Shown piece after piece: positions 8,340 to 16,660 of a stretch of DNA of 59,022 bases. Positions within the stretch are counted from its first letter, which is position 1. Every line of letters starts with the position of its first letter. Origin of the DNA: Rossellomorea vietnamensis (lineage in GTDB: Bacteria > Bacillota > Bacilli > Bacillales > Bacillaceae_B); NCBI RefSeq assembly GCF_008180415.1, contig NZ_VTEI01000010.1, forward strand, positions 38,231-97,252, written 5' to 3'. The position numbers were made by a program, and so were the translations under genes. The notes under the pieces were generated by a model that saw nothing but the letters and a program-made list of their open reading frames with translations, ran no database searches and had not been told where the DNA came from.

Positions 8340-9347
8340 ATGCTTTCAAACTCGGAAATCGGTATTGATTTAGGTACTGCCAATATTCTGGTGTACAGTA
8401 AAAATAAAGGAATCATATTCAATGAGCCTTCTGTTGTCGCCATTGACACAGAAACCAAAAGTGTTCTGGCTGTTGGGACGGAAGCCAAAAGCATGATAGG
8501 AAAAACGCCTGGCAAGATTATCGCAGTCAGACCGTTGAAGGACGGGGTCATCGCAGATTTTGATGTGACGACGGAAATGTTGAAGCAAATAATGAAAAAA
8601 GCAGGCAAGCAGCTTGGTCTATCCATCAGGAAGCCAAGTGTTGTCGTATGTACTCCTTCAGGTGCTACATCTGTCGAAAAAAGAGCCATCCAGGATGCAG
8701 TCAAGGGAAGCGGAGCCAAGTCCGTAACTTTAATCGAAGAACCGGTAGCAGCTGCGATTGGAGCAGACCTTCCAGTCGATGAGCCTGTTGCCAATGTAAT
8801 TGTCGATATCGGCGGTGGAACCACCGAAGTTGGAATCATCTCCTATGGAGGTGTGGTATCCTGCAATACAATCCGTATAGGCGGCGATCAGATGGATGAC
8901 GATATCATCCAGCATGTCCGCAAAAGATACAATCTATTAATTGGAGAACGCACTGCCGAGCAAGTCAAAATGGAGATCGGACATGCACTGATTCCACATG
9001 AAAAAATGACGATCGATATCCGCGGTCGTGACTTGGTAACGGGCCTTCCGAAAACGATTACGTTGGATTCGAATGAAATTCAGGAAGCCTTGAAAGAATC
9101 TCTGCTTCATATTCTAGAAACGATTCGTGCTACATTGGAGAATTGTCCGCCAGAATTGAGCGGTGACATTGTAGATCGCGGAGTAATCCTGACGGGTGGC
9201 GGAGCCCTTCTTGGCGGGATGCAGGAATGGCTGTCTGATGAGATCGTCGTACCAGTCCACCTTGCTCCAAACCCTCTGGAATCTGTAGCTATCGGTACAG
9301 GCCGTTCGCTTTCGGTCATCCATAAACTGCAGAAAATCGCTAAATGA
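8340..9347 (+). CDS. mreBH: MreBH, actin-like cell-shape protein
   Basis: A 335-residue bacterial actin that would polymerise at the inner membrane and guide lateral wall synthesis or hydrolase placement. The phosphate 1 motif DLGTAN is at residues 10-15, the adenosine/phosphate 2 block DIGGGTTEVG is near 158, and the final ILTGGGALLGG block is also present. Its isolation from mreCD, exact MreBH length, and near-identity in many stretches to B. subtilis MreBH as I remember it (IEEPVAAAIGADLPVDEPVAN split across the block) favour MreBH over MreB or Mbl. Two ATGs occur in tandem; GGAGG is better spaced for the second, at 8340. A strong terminator follows. Confidence 0.9.
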   Translation: MLSNSEIGIDLGTANILVYSKNKGIIFNEPSVVAIDTETKSVLAVGTEAKSMIGKTPGKIIAVRPLKDGVIADFDVTTEMLKQIMKKAGKQLGLSIRKPSVVVCTPSGATSVEKRAIQDAVKGSGAKSVTLIEEPVAAAIGADLPVDEPVANVIVDIGGGTTEVGIISYGGVVSCNTIRIGGDQMDDDIIQHVRKRYNLLIGERTAEQVKMEIGHALIPHEKMTIDIRGRDLVTGLPKTITLDSNEIQEALKESLLHILETIRATLENCPPELSGDIVDRGVILTGGGALLGGMQEWLSDEIVVPVHLAPNPLESVAIGTGRSLSVIHKLQKIAK

Positions 9348-9356
9348 TGATGAATG

Positions 9357-9395
9357 TGCCTTGAGAATCCAATTGGATTCTCAAGGCATTTTTGT
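9357..9395 (+). terminator. Intrinsic terminator of mreBH
   Basis: A perfect long stem, TGCCTTGAGAATCC / GGATTCTCAAGGCA, with a four-base loop, then TTTTTGTTT. Confidence 0.92.
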
Positions 9396-9434
9396 TTACA
9401 GCTCAGCCATTTAGATATGGTTTAATCATAGACA

Positions 9435-9468
9435 AACAAAAAAACCGGCTGCACAGCGTTCCGCAGCC
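9435..9468 (-). terminator. Intrinsic terminator read on the minus strand
   Basis: CCGGCTGC / GCAGCCGG stem around a ten-base loop. On the minus strand it is followed by a seven-T run, so it would stop leftward transcription coming from the nitric oxide synthase gene. The rest of 9396-9618 holds nothing I can name. Confidence 0.65.
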
Positions 9469-9618
9469 GGGTATGAAGATGAAAGGAGGTTCTTCATAGT
9501 ACATAGTATGAATAGATTCCTTCCGTGCTTGTACTTCTAACCATTTTTAAATTTTTTCAAGAATCGGGACCCTTCCTGTTGTTTATACTAGTACCAATAA
9601 ACGGAAAGGATGTTTCCA

Positions 9619-9858
9619 ATGACCGAATCACAAATGGAAGATCTATTTGATTTTTATGGCTACAGTACCCTTTATAAACGGTTCCGCTACCCGCTCTTCG
9701 TTTCAGCTTTATTGGATGAGTCAAGTACAGAGGAACTGGAAGACTTTTTTGAAAATTTTTCATTCCACGACCATCAGCCGCTGTTTGATGAGTTCAGGTA
9801 CTGGTTTCAATACTTTTTAATTACCAGAAAAAGCTTTCACCAAGAATTCGGTCTTTAA
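9619..9858 (+). CDS. Hypothetical small acidic protein
   Basis: A 79-residue acidic, aromatic-rich protein (FYGYSTLYKRFRYPLF, then a Glu/Asp/Phe-rich middle) with no family I recognise. AAAGGA lies about nine bases before the ATG at 9619; the ATG at 9610 directly abuts that AAAGGA and is less likely. Its 3' end overlaps the convergent nitric oxide synthase gene by four bases. No signal peptide or membrane helix is visible, so it is probably cytosolic. Confidence 0.6.
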   Translation: MTESQMEDLFDFYGYSTLYKRFRYPLFVSALLDESSTEELEDFFENFSFHDHQPLFDEFRYWFQYFLITRKSFHQEFGL

Positions 9859-10940
9859 TTATAAGCTTTTTCCTGGTAAAAGTAGTTTGGTGATTTCCAC
9901 TCGTTATTATAGCTTTTATGGAAAACATGAGTCGCTGCGGGTGAGACGGGCGGGATCAGCCAGGTCCAATCCCCTGTCAGTTCCCTTCCACATTGCTCCT
10001 CTTTATTTTCAAACACCTTGAATTGCTGGGCTGCGGTATGGTGATCGACAATGCTGACTCCCTTCTTTTTAAACGAATGCAGAACGGCAGCGTTCAGTTC
10101 AATCAATGCCCTGTCTTTCCAAAGAGTGGATGCTCTTGAAATATCAAGGCCCATACAGCTTCCCACCTTTGGCAGCATGTTGTAGCGATTTTCATCAGCC
10201 AGATTTCTTGCGCCGATCTCCGTCTCCATATACCAGCCATTAAAAGGAGCCGCTTTATAAGAAATTCCGCCGATTTCCAGTTTCATATCCGATATAATCG
10301 GCACTCCATACCACTTCAGGCCGAGATCTTCAAACCAGCTGTATTCGGGATGGCTTAATGTTACCTCCAGGAGATGATCTTGACTCACCTGCTTCCAGTG
10401 AGGTTTATTGTCCCCGATTCCAACTACCCATGGCAAAACATCAAAATGCGTCCCGGTGCCACTCCAGCCGAGTTCTTCACACTTTGCTGTAAACTCCACG
10501 GAAGCAGGATCGCCCAACACGCCATATTCACTACTATATCCCGCGTACCGAATCAGTTGATGGTTCCATATCCTGATATCCGGCTTGCCAGGAAGTGATG
10601 GACGAAATATAGTGATGGTTGGCCTGATTCTCCCGCCGTTAGAGGCAAACTTAAGATGCTCTTCCAACTCTGTAAATATCTCTTCTTCAGTGGATGCATC
10701 TCTTGCATCCCTCACATGCATAGTATCCCAGAACAGCCTTCCGATGCACCGGTTGCTGTTTCTCCACGCCATTTTAGCTCCATGTTCGATTTCCTCATAA
10801 GTATGGGTGTATACTCCAGTAGTTTCTATTTCCGATTGGACTTGGGTGATTCGCTGAGTGATTGATTCTTCAGCTTTTCCCAGTTCTCTATAACAAATTT
10901 GTATGAATTCGACAGCTTCTTCAATTAATTTAGCCAACAT
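9855..10940 (-). CDS. nos: Bacterial nitric oxide synthase, oxygenase domain only
   Basis: About 361 residues. It oxidises L-arginine to citrulline and nitric oxide at a haem with a pterin cofactor. The haem thiolate Cys65 lies in WRNSNRCIGRLFW, and the arginine-binding Glu in NGWYMETEIG. FDVLPWVVGIG and the C-terminal WTWLIPPVSPAATHVFH are also hallmark blocks. There is no flavoprotein reductase domain, as in other Bacillus NOS enzymes, which borrow electrons from cellular flavodoxins. The open frame extends 47 codons further upstream, but GAAAGGA six bases before the ATG at 10940 and the usual family length set this start. It is a single gene whose product in relatives helps against oxidative stress. 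Confidence 0.95.
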   Translation of the reverse strand: MLAKLIEEAVEFIQICYRELGKAEESITQRITQVQSEIETTGVYTHTYEEIEHGAKMAWRNSNRCIGRLFWDTMHVRDARDASTEEEIFTELEEHLKFASNGGRIRPTITIFRPSLPGKPDIRIWNHQLIRYAGYSSEYGVLGDPASVEFTAKCEELGWSGTGTHFDVLPWVVGIGDNKPHWKQVSQDHLLEVTLSHPEYSWFEDLGLKWYGVPIISDMKLEIGGISYKAAPFNGWYMETEIGARNLADENRYNMLPKVGSCMGLDISRASTLWKDRALIELNAAVLHSFKKKGVSIVDHHTAAQQFKVFENKEEQCGRELTGDWTWLIPPVSPAATHVFHKSYNNEWKSPNYFYQEKAYN

Positions 10941-11145
10941 AAACTTCCTTTCGCCGCTAGTTGCTACCGTGATTATACCACGCATGAATTTAATCGAGAA
11001 AAACGAAAACCGCTTGATCATGACAACTTCATGAATTTCAGATACGAGGGTCTTTAAATTGATCCCTGTGAGGAGGGGCATGAGTTGATTTCTTAGAAGA
11101 AGGAGAGCTTAGGATGTCTCGAGCTATGCCTGTCTTGGCAAATGA

Positions 11146-11172
11146 AAAGAACGGCTGATTGTAGCCGTTCTT
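11146..11172 (-). terminator. Intrinsic terminator of the 66-residue gene
   Basis: AAGAACGGCT / AGCCGTTCTT stem with a short loop. On the minus strand it is followed by a short T run (TTTTC). Confidence 0.65.
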
Positions 11173-11180
11173 CCTTAGAG

Positions 11181-11381
11181 TTAATCATGACGTTTATGCT
11201 TGTTGAGGAATTCCTTCAACATATTGATAATGGTTGCTCTTTCTTCTTGATTGAATGTTGCCGTCCATTCTGTCACAAGCTTATTTTCATCGGGATGAAG
11301 CTCCCTTTGCAATCCATCTACCAGGATTTCATGTATCTCATCCAGGCTTTCTCTCCTGTTTCCTCCACGGATATCTTCCAT
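11181..11381 (-). CDS. Hypothetical 66-residue helical protein
   Basis: A small charged protein, MEDIRGGNRRESLDEIHEI at the start and KHKRHD at the end, predicted helical and soluble. A good GGGAGG site lies nine bases before the ATG, and a hairpin terminator follows the stop, which together support a real gene. I do not recognise the family. It lies between nos and the second 52-bp array, and is transcribed in the same direction as nos. Confidence 0.65.
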   Translation of the reverse strand: MEDIRGGNRRESLDEIHEILVDGLQRELHPDENKLVTEWTATFNQEERATIINMLKEFLNKHKRHD

Positions 11382-11499
11382 GATGAAAAACCTCCCGTTC
11401 TTTTTTATAGGTTATTCCCTCAAGGAAGAAATCTAAAACTTTCAGGAAGACCACTGAGCACATTCATTCATTTTGCAGCGTTTTATCATTGTTCTCCGG

Positions 11500-12335
11500 A
11501 AGCTTCCTTCGTGCCCTTTTACGCATTTCCCTCTGGCAGCTAGAAGCTCCCTTGATTACCTTTTTATCCGTTCCTCATTCACTTTGGGCAGCTAGGAGAC
11601 TTCTTGCTTACCTTTTTACTCGTTCCTCACTCAATTCGGGCAGCTAGAAGACTTCTTGCTTACCTTTTTACTCGTTCCTCACTCAATTCGGGCAGCTAGA
11701 AGACTTCTTGCTTACCTTTTTACTCGTTCCTCACTCAATTCGGGCAGCAAAAAGTCTTCTTGCTTACCTTTTTACCCGTTCCTCAGTCTCTTTGGGCAGC
11801 TAGGAGCTCCCTTGATTACCTTTTTATCCGTTCCTCATTCACTTTGGGCAGCTAGGAGACTTCTTGCTTACCTTTTTACTCGTTCCTCACTCAATTCGGG
11901 CAGCTAGAAGACTTCTTGCTTACCTTTTTACTCGTTCCTCACTCAATTCGGGCAGCAAAAAGTCTTCTTGCCTACCTTTTTACTCGTTCCTCAGTCTCTT
12001 TGGGCAGCTAGAAGACTTCTTGCTTACCTTTTTACCCGTTCCTCAGTCTCTTTGGGCAGCTAGAAGCCTTCTTGCTTACCTTTTTACTCGTTCCTCACTC
12101 AATTCGGGCAGCTAGAAGTTTTCTTGCTTACCTTTCCACTTATTCCTGACTCACTTTGGGCAGCTAGGAGCTGACGAGCTTACCTTTCCACTCATTTCTG
12201 ACCCACTTTGGGCAGCTAGAAGCTCCCTTGCTTACCTGTTTACCCAGTCCTAACTCAATTCGGGCAGCTAGAAGTCTTCTTGCTTACCTTTTTACTCATT
12301 CCTGACTCACTTTGGGCAGCTAGGGACTTTCATGA
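11500..12335. repeat. Second 52-bp tandem repeat array, 16 units
   Basis: The GGCAGC anchor recurs at 11534, 11586, 11638 and so on to 12314, always exactly 52 bp apart: 16 anchors with no indel. The consensus runs GGGCAGCTAGAAGACTTCTT, then GCTTACCTTTTTACTCGTTC, then CTCACTCAATTC. Variation is by substitution in a few columns (ACTCAATTC or AGTCTCTTT before the anchor; GAAGAC, GGAGCT or AAAAGT after it), and those variants recur at non-adjacent units, suggesting duplication of multi-unit blocks. The open frames across it come from the repetition. The sequence is unrelated to the array at 1-520, though the period is the same. Confidence 0.95.
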
Positions 12336-12454
12336 ATGCTTTATCTCTTGAAACTGGGAAACAGGCTGGTTATCCTTTTCATCTCTTATTCCTAAAACCC
12401 GTTTGAATACTTCGACACTCATCAATAGATTGGTTCAAGCTTCTATACCGGCTC

Positions 12455-14347
12455 TTACAGCAGCTGTTCAAGCAAAGAGTATTTGTCGTCTCGCTCTCTT
12501 TCCTTCAGTTCTTTTTCAGCATAAAGCTTTTGGAGAATTTCCAAATCCGTTTCCTTTGAGAGCTGCTGGTCTATGGACGTTATCTCAGCTTCAATGACAA
12601 GCAGCTCTTCTTCGAGGGCATCCAGCGACACCGAAGGCTTTTCTTTCTCCCTTTTGACTTGTTTCTCCTTGCCGGTTCCTTCTTTCGTTCTAGAGACAGG
12701 TTCCTCTTCCACTGTGAATTCATTGAGTTTTTCCTTTGCATAGGAATAGTTCCCAGAAAAGAAATACAGTTTACGGTCATGAATCCAATAAGTCTTCTCG
12801 AACAATTTGTTGAGAAAATATCGGTCATGGGATACCGCAAGTATAGTTCCGTTAAAGCTTTCGAGCGCATCTTCCAAGACCTCGCGGGAGTCAATGTCGA
12901 GATGGTTTGTCGGTTCATCGAGAACAAGGAAATTGATATCCTGGTGCATTAACTGTGCAAGGCGGAGACGCATTTTTTCACCGCCGCTCAGCTGGCCAAC
13001 TTTGCGGAAAACAGCTGCACCATAAAAAAGGAACCCTGCCAGGATATGCCTTGCTTCTCCTTCTGTAACTGTGACCTCATCCCTGAAGGCATCAATCAGT
13101 CTTAAATTGGGATCAGCTGCTGTAAAGTGCTGTGAGAGGTAGCCAGTTCTGACATTGCTCCCCAGCCTCACTTCTCCTTCATCCTGCTCCATTTCTCCGA
13201 GGAGCATCTTGATGATTGTGGACTTACCGGTTCCATTTTTCCCGACGAGGGCAGTACGGTCTTTGAAGTGGACATCAAGAGAAGCGTCTTTAAATAAGGA
13301 TTTATCATTGAATGACTTTCCTGCCTCTTTCATGGTAAAGACCATTTTTCCGCTGCGGTCACCATTTTCAAATTCCAGCCCCATTTTCTTCCTATCTAAT
13401 ACCGGGCGTTTTAGTTTTTCCATTCTCTCCAGGGCTCGCTCCATATTTCTTGCCCTTTTATGGAGGTCGGCATTAGGCGGGGTTGCCTGATTGGCCCACT
13501 CCTTCAGCCTTTTGATTGCTTCTCTCATTTTTTTGATTTTTTTCTGCTGCTCTTGGTACTGCTGAAACTCCAGCAGCAATCTATCTTCTTTTTCCTTCAC
13601 AAACTGGGAATAGTTTGTATGGTAAAGGCGAACTTCTCCATCCTCAAGCTCAATTACCTTATTGATCGTTTCATCCAGGAAATATCGGTCGTGAGAAATC
13701 ACGATAACCGATCCGCTGTATTCTTTCAGGAAGCCTTCCAGCCACTCCACTGCTCCGATATCCAGATGATTTGTCGGTTCATCCAACAGCAGCAGGTCAG
13801 GGTTTTTCAAAAGAATGAGTCCAAGACAAACTTTGGTTTGTTCTCCTCCGCTGAGGGCATTGAATGGTTTATGCAGCAAACCTGTTATTTCCAGGCCATT
13901 GGCTACTTTTGCTACTTCCGATTCTATTTCATAACCGCCCCCCAGTGTGAATGAATCCTGGAGAGGCCCATATTCTTCAAGCAGGCGCTGAAGTTTCCCG
14001 GCGTCCTGCTCCGTTCCCATTTTCCCTTCCAGTTCCTTTAACCGGATTTCTATATTCAGAAGTTCACTAAACGCCGATTTCAGAACTTCATTCCCCGTGA
14101 CACTGTCCTCATATTGAGGAATCTGTGATAAATAACCGATCCTTGCTCCTTTTTTAAAATGAATCTCCCCTGTATCCGGCTGTTCGACACCTGCAATCAA
14201 TTTGAAGACAGTCGTCTTGCCGGTGCCATTCCTTCCTACAAAGCCTATTCTATCGCCTTCGTGAACTTCAAAAGACAAATTTTCAAAAACAAGATTTCCT
14301 CCATACATTTTACTGATCTGCTGTACACTGTTCATTATCATTTTCAT
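12455..14347 (-). CDS. ABC-F family ATPase (translation factor type)
   Basis: 630 residues with two ABC nucleotide-binding domains and no membrane segments, the layout of ABC-F proteins that act on the ribosome. Domain 1: Walker A GRNGTGKT (residues 38-45), signature SGGEQ, Walker B LLLLDEPTNHLD. The interdomain linker of about 80 residues is rich in Lys, Glu and Gln. Domain 2: Walker A GKNGTGKS, signature SGGEK, Walker B FLVLDEPTNHLD. A C-terminal charged coiled coil (residues about 545-630) follows, as in Uup/YfmR-like members. AAAGGA precedes the first ATG. It is monocistronic. Antibiotic protection versus housekeeping cannot be told from sequence; a second ABC-F (YkpA) lies at 53958. Confidence 0.9.
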   Translation of the reverse strand: MKMIMNSVQQISKMYGGNLVFENLSFEVHEGDRIGFVGRNGTGKTTVFKLIAGVEQPDTGEIHFKKGARIGYLSQIPQYEDSVTGNEVLKSAFSELLNIEIRLKELEGKMGTEQDAGKLQRLLEEYGPLQDSFTLGGGYEIESEVAKVANGLEITGLLHKPFNALSGGEQTKVCLGLILLKNPDLLLLDEPTNHLDIGAVEWLEGFLKEYSGSVIVISHDRYFLDETINKVIELEDGEVRLYHTNYSQFVKEKEDRLLLEFQQYQEQQKKIKKMREAIKRLKEWANQATPPNADLHKRARNMERALERMEKLKRPVLDRKKMGLEFENGDRSGKMVFTMKEAGKSFNDKSLFKDASLDVHFKDRTALVGKNGTGKSTIIKMLLGEMEQDEGEVRLGSNVRTGYLSQHFTAADPNLRLIDAFRDEVTVTEGEARHILAGFLFYGAAVFRKVGQLSGGEKMRLRLAQLMHQDINFLVLDEPTNHLDIDSREVLEDALESFNGTILAVSHDRYFLNKLFEKTYWIHDRKLYFFSGNYSYAKEKLNEFTVEEEPVSRTKEGTGKEKQVKREKEKPSVSLDALEEELLVIEAEITSIDQQLSKETDLEILQKLYAEKELKERERDDKYSLLEQLL

Positions 14348-14408
14348 CTATCCTTTCTTCCTCATGGTTTTTAATGAGTAAGAGGATCTCTGACTATATC
14401 ATTAAAGC

Positions 14409-14520
14409 TAAAGCGCCCTGTTCAACCCCGGGTATTTGACCCCGAGGGGCTGGGTTTTGATTCTGGACGCGGATTCCAATAGCCGAAAGTTACCCACAGT
14501 GGTGGATTTTCATAATTCCC
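14409..14520 (-). repeat. Internally deleted hairpin-repeat copy plus tail
   Basis: AGCGCCC at 14411 is followed after about 20 bases by ATTTGACCCCGAGGGGCTGGG, that is, the outer left arm joined to the right arm of the dispersed hairpin family with the inner stem missing. About 30 bp further on, GTTACCCACAG-TGG is like the tail seen after full copies at 25490 and 31370. The open frame covering this stretch is not a gene. Confidence 0.5.
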
Positions 14521-14528
14521 TGAAATAT

Positions 14529-14570
14529 AAAAAAGCCATGTATAAGGAAGGACCTTATACCATGGCTTTT
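14529..14570. terminator. Palindromic hairpin, possible bidirectional terminator
   Basis: AAAGCCATG-ATAAGG pairs with CCTTAT-CATGGCTTT (one extra base on each side) around AAGGA, giving a long stem with A/T runs on both flanks. Confidence 0.55.
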
Positions 14571-14587
14571 GAAATTCGGGCATAAAA

Positions 14588-14614
14588 AAAGGAAAGCGTG
14601 ACGCGCTCTCCCCC
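14588..14614 (-). terminator. Terminator of the 39-residue gene
   Basis: On the minus strand, GGAGAGCG pairs with CGCTTTCC (one G-T wobble) and is followed by TTTTTTTA. Confidence 0.65.
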
Positions 14615-14659
14615 CGTTTTCTATAAAAGTGTGGGTATTGAGACCTCTTACCGTTCTGT

Positions 14660-14779
14660 TCATATGGAATTGCTAAAAAAGGGCATACGTATCCCGTTGA
14701 CAGCAAAACCATGAAAAATCGCACGACAAATGTAGATATATTCTAAAAATTGACCGTGCAACCCGACAGAACTTTTCAT
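14660..14779 (-). CDS. Candidate 39-residue small protein
   Basis: The open frame starts MKSSVGLHGQFLEYIYICRA and ends FFSNSI. A full consensus AAGGAGGTG lies nine bases before the ATG. Upstream is TTGTAT-N18-TATACT, a respectable sigma-A promoter (14808-14837 on the minus strand), and a terminator follows about 50 bp after the stop. The peptide is moderately hydrophobic with Cys19 in its middle. I know no family for it. The expression signals are strong and the peptide evidence weak; a regulatory RNA with an accidental frame is the alternative. Confidence 0.4.
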   Translation of the reverse strand: MKSSVGLHGQFLEYIYICRAIFHGFAVNGIRMPFFSNSI

Positions 14780-14807
14780 CTCAATACACACCTCCTTATA
14801 TTCCTAG

Positions 14808-14837
14808 TTATAATAATAGTATACAATTTTTCGAAAA
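14808..14837 (-). promoter_or_regulatory. Sigma-A-like promoter for the 39-residue gene
   Basis: On the minus strand: TTGTAT, 18 bases, TATACT, followed by an AT-rich leader and AAGGAGGTG. It lies next to the 3' remains of the decayed acetyltransferase gene. Confidence 0.5.
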
Positions 14838-14861
14838 CTTTATACAAGGGGTATTTAAAAT

Positions 14862-15298
14862 TTATCTTAAAGATTTTATCAGGCAAAGATTAAGTTCATC
14901 ATCAAGCCTGACCATTTCTCCTGGTGCTGCCGGCTGGTAATCATACACTACTCCCTTTCCATCAGGAATATATCCATTTTAGCATACTCCTCCTGTGCGT
15001 CGAGCAATTTTGCCCCTATGCCTTCTCCTCATTGATTTGGAACAACTAACAAATCATTGATTTCGGGAATATTTTCTTCCCTGAAACCGGGATACCTGGA
15101 TGTTAGCAGTAGATGACTGATGCCCACGGCAGTATTGCTGTCTGTCTTTGCAACAAACACGACCCGCAGCCCTTCTTTATAATCACGGATGCATAACTCC
15201 AGATATTCTTTACTTCTATTAACTCCAGCTGATTTTAAATCCCTCGATACTATTTCGACTTCATTTTCATGAAGGAAATCAATATTCACTCTGGACAT
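14862..15298 (-). pseudogene. Frameshifted GNAT acetyltransferase
   Basis: The first 89 codons read as the N-terminal half of a GNAT acetyltransferase (RYPGFREENIPEINDLLV), then hit a stop at 15029. In a shifted frame the expected acetyl-CoA loop follows, EGIGAKLLDAQEEYAKMDIF, and ends at a stop. In a further frame comes a typical GNAT end, DYQPAAPGEMVRLDDELNL, finishing at 14862. At least two frameshifts or a deletion therefore break one gene of about 145 codons. It lies downstream of, and in the same direction as, the YitT gene. The substrate is unknown. Confidence 0.75.
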
Positions 15299-15325
15299 TC
15301 AACCCTCTCCTTCTTACTGCCTATT

Positions 15326-15356
15326 AAAAAAGATTCGCCCTTTTAGAGCGAATCCC
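15326..15356 (-). terminator. Intrinsic terminator of the YitT gene
   Basis: GATTCGC / GCGAATC stem around an eight-base loop, with a TTTTTT run on the minus strand, six bases after the stop codon. Confidence 0.75.
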
Positions 15357-15361
15357 TTGTT

Positions 15362-16213
15362 TTACACCAGACGTTTGAAGTTCTGGCCGAGTATTTCATT
15401 CATGTTATGCACGGTGATGAATGCTGTATTATCCACTTCCGTAATAAAGCCTTTTAGTTTGGAGAAGTCCTTTCGACCAAGGATGGTTGTGATGACTTCT
15501 TTACTGTCAGAGGTGAACGCCCCCTTGGCTGTGTGGATGGTTGCACCCTTTCCAAGTTCTTTTACAATATAGGTGCGGATTTCATCGCTTTCCTTGCTGA
15601 TGATGACCACTTCTTTGTTCGTATTGAATTGCTGAAGTGTGTAATCAATGACCAGACCATTTAAGATAACTCCGAAGAAGGCATACATCCCGACCTGTGT
15701 TCCAAATAGGAATGTAGACGACAGTGCTATGGCCAAATCGGAGAAAAGAACGGCACGGCCGATTTCAATATTGAAATATTTGTTTAAGATCATCGCAATG
15801 ATATCCGTCCCGCCGGTTGAGGCTTTCTGATTGAAGACCAGTGCCATACCGGTTGCAGCGATGCATTGCCCGATAATCAATTGTATTAGAATGTCTTCGC
15901 TCATTGGCCCTTGCAAAGGGACAGCGGCTTCAAGCAGCCAGACATACCCTGACAGAGCAAAGCTGGCATAGACCGTTTTTGCGCCAAAGCTGAAACCAAG
16001 GAATATTATACCGATGATGAATAATACGATGTTAACCAGGATCATGAACATACCGATCGACATCTCCGGCATCACCGAATTCAGTAAAATGGATAAACCG
16101 CTGACTCCCCCTGTTGCCAAATTATTTGGTGAAAGAAAGAAATGAACATTCACCGCAACAAAAAAAGCACCCAGATTCATAAGGAAAAACGATATCAGCT
16201 TTTTTCGCATCAC
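15362..16213 (-). CDS. YitT family membrane protein with DUF2179 domain
   Basis: 283 residues. Six hydrophobic segments fill residues 1-175 (YitT_membrane domain). The family motif FFLSPNNLATGGVSGLSIL is near residues 25-43 and TGGTDIIAMILN near 133. A soluble C-terminal DUF2179 domain (about 195-283) has the ferredoxin-like pattern, with GRKDFSKLKGFI. GGAGG precedes the ATG. Bacilli carry several paralogues (ypjC, yvjA, yxkD and others), so no symbol is assigned. The molecular function of the family is not established; transport is inferred. It is monocistronic with its own terminator. Confidence 0.88.
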   Translation of the reverse strand: MMRKKLISFFLMNLGAFFVAVNVHFFLSPNNLATGGVSGLSILLNSVMPEMSIGMFMILVNIVLFIIGIIFLGFSFGAKTVYASFALSGYVWLLEAAVPLQGPMSEDILIQLIIGQCIAATGMALVFNQKASTGGTDIIAMILNKYFNIEIGRAVLFSDLAIALSSTFLFGTQVGMYAFFGVILNGLVIDYTLQQFNTNKEVVIISKESDEIRTYIVKELGKGATIHTAKGAFTSDSKEVITTILGRKDFSKLKGFITEVDNTAFITVHNMNEILGQNFKRLV

Positions 16214-16392
16214 TGCAACCTCCTTTTATATAAAATAGTTATTATTTATTTTCATTAACAACGGGATTATATAGGTCATAAATACCTTTGTAAAGGGGTA
16301 TGCATAAGGTTTAATTATTGAAAAAATTGCAAAGGTTTACACTGGTATTTTACTGAAGGACGGAACTTTTCGTCCTTTACAGCATCATCGGC

Positions 16393-16572
16393 CTGCTCGC
16401 TCACATTTATTGGTTTTCCGCTCGTAAATTGTCATTTTCAATCGCATTTGAATTTTCCCGCTCGCATTTCTGCATAATGCGCTCGTATTATGGATATTGC
16501 GCTCGCAAATCCCATTAGACGCACCTGCCACGCTTTCAACCTCTCGTCATAGTGCTCGCAATTACATTTCCT
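16393..16572. repeat. Short degenerate CGCTCG repeats
   Basis: CGCTCGTAAATT, CGCTCGCATTTC, CGCTCGTATTAT, CGCTCGCAAATC and GTGCTCGCAATTAC follow one another at roughly 20-40 bp intervals in a gene-free stretch. An 88-codon open frame on the minus strand across them is not supported, because it overlaps the queuosine transporter in another frame. A hairpin AAGGACG / CGTCCTT lies just left, near 16356-16378. Confidence 0.5.
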
Positions 16573-16629
16573 AAGCGAGTCAGAGCTCTTTAAAGCACTC
16601 TTCTCCTCTAAAAGTTGCTCCCAAAGAAA

Positions 16630-16655
16630 AAGACCACCCAAAATGGATGGTCTTA
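16630..16655 (-). terminator. Terminator of the queF operon
   Basis: AAGACCAYCC / GGGTGGTCTT stem (one wobble) followed on the minus strand by TTTTC, six bases after the transporter stop codon. Confidence 0.7.
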
Positions 16656-16660
16656 AGGCG

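Noticed and set aside
9470..9560. A 16-codon frame on the minus strand near 9544
   Set aside because: Too short and without a ribosome binding site; it lies in the leader region between genes.
11656..12115. Open frames of 83 codons in the second 52-bp array
   Set aside because: They are products of the repetition (156 bp per three units), with no start signals and no protein-like composition.
14422..14724. 100-codon open frame on the minus strand
   Set aside because: It spans a repeat remnant and two terminator-like hairpins and overlaps the better-supported 39-codon frame.
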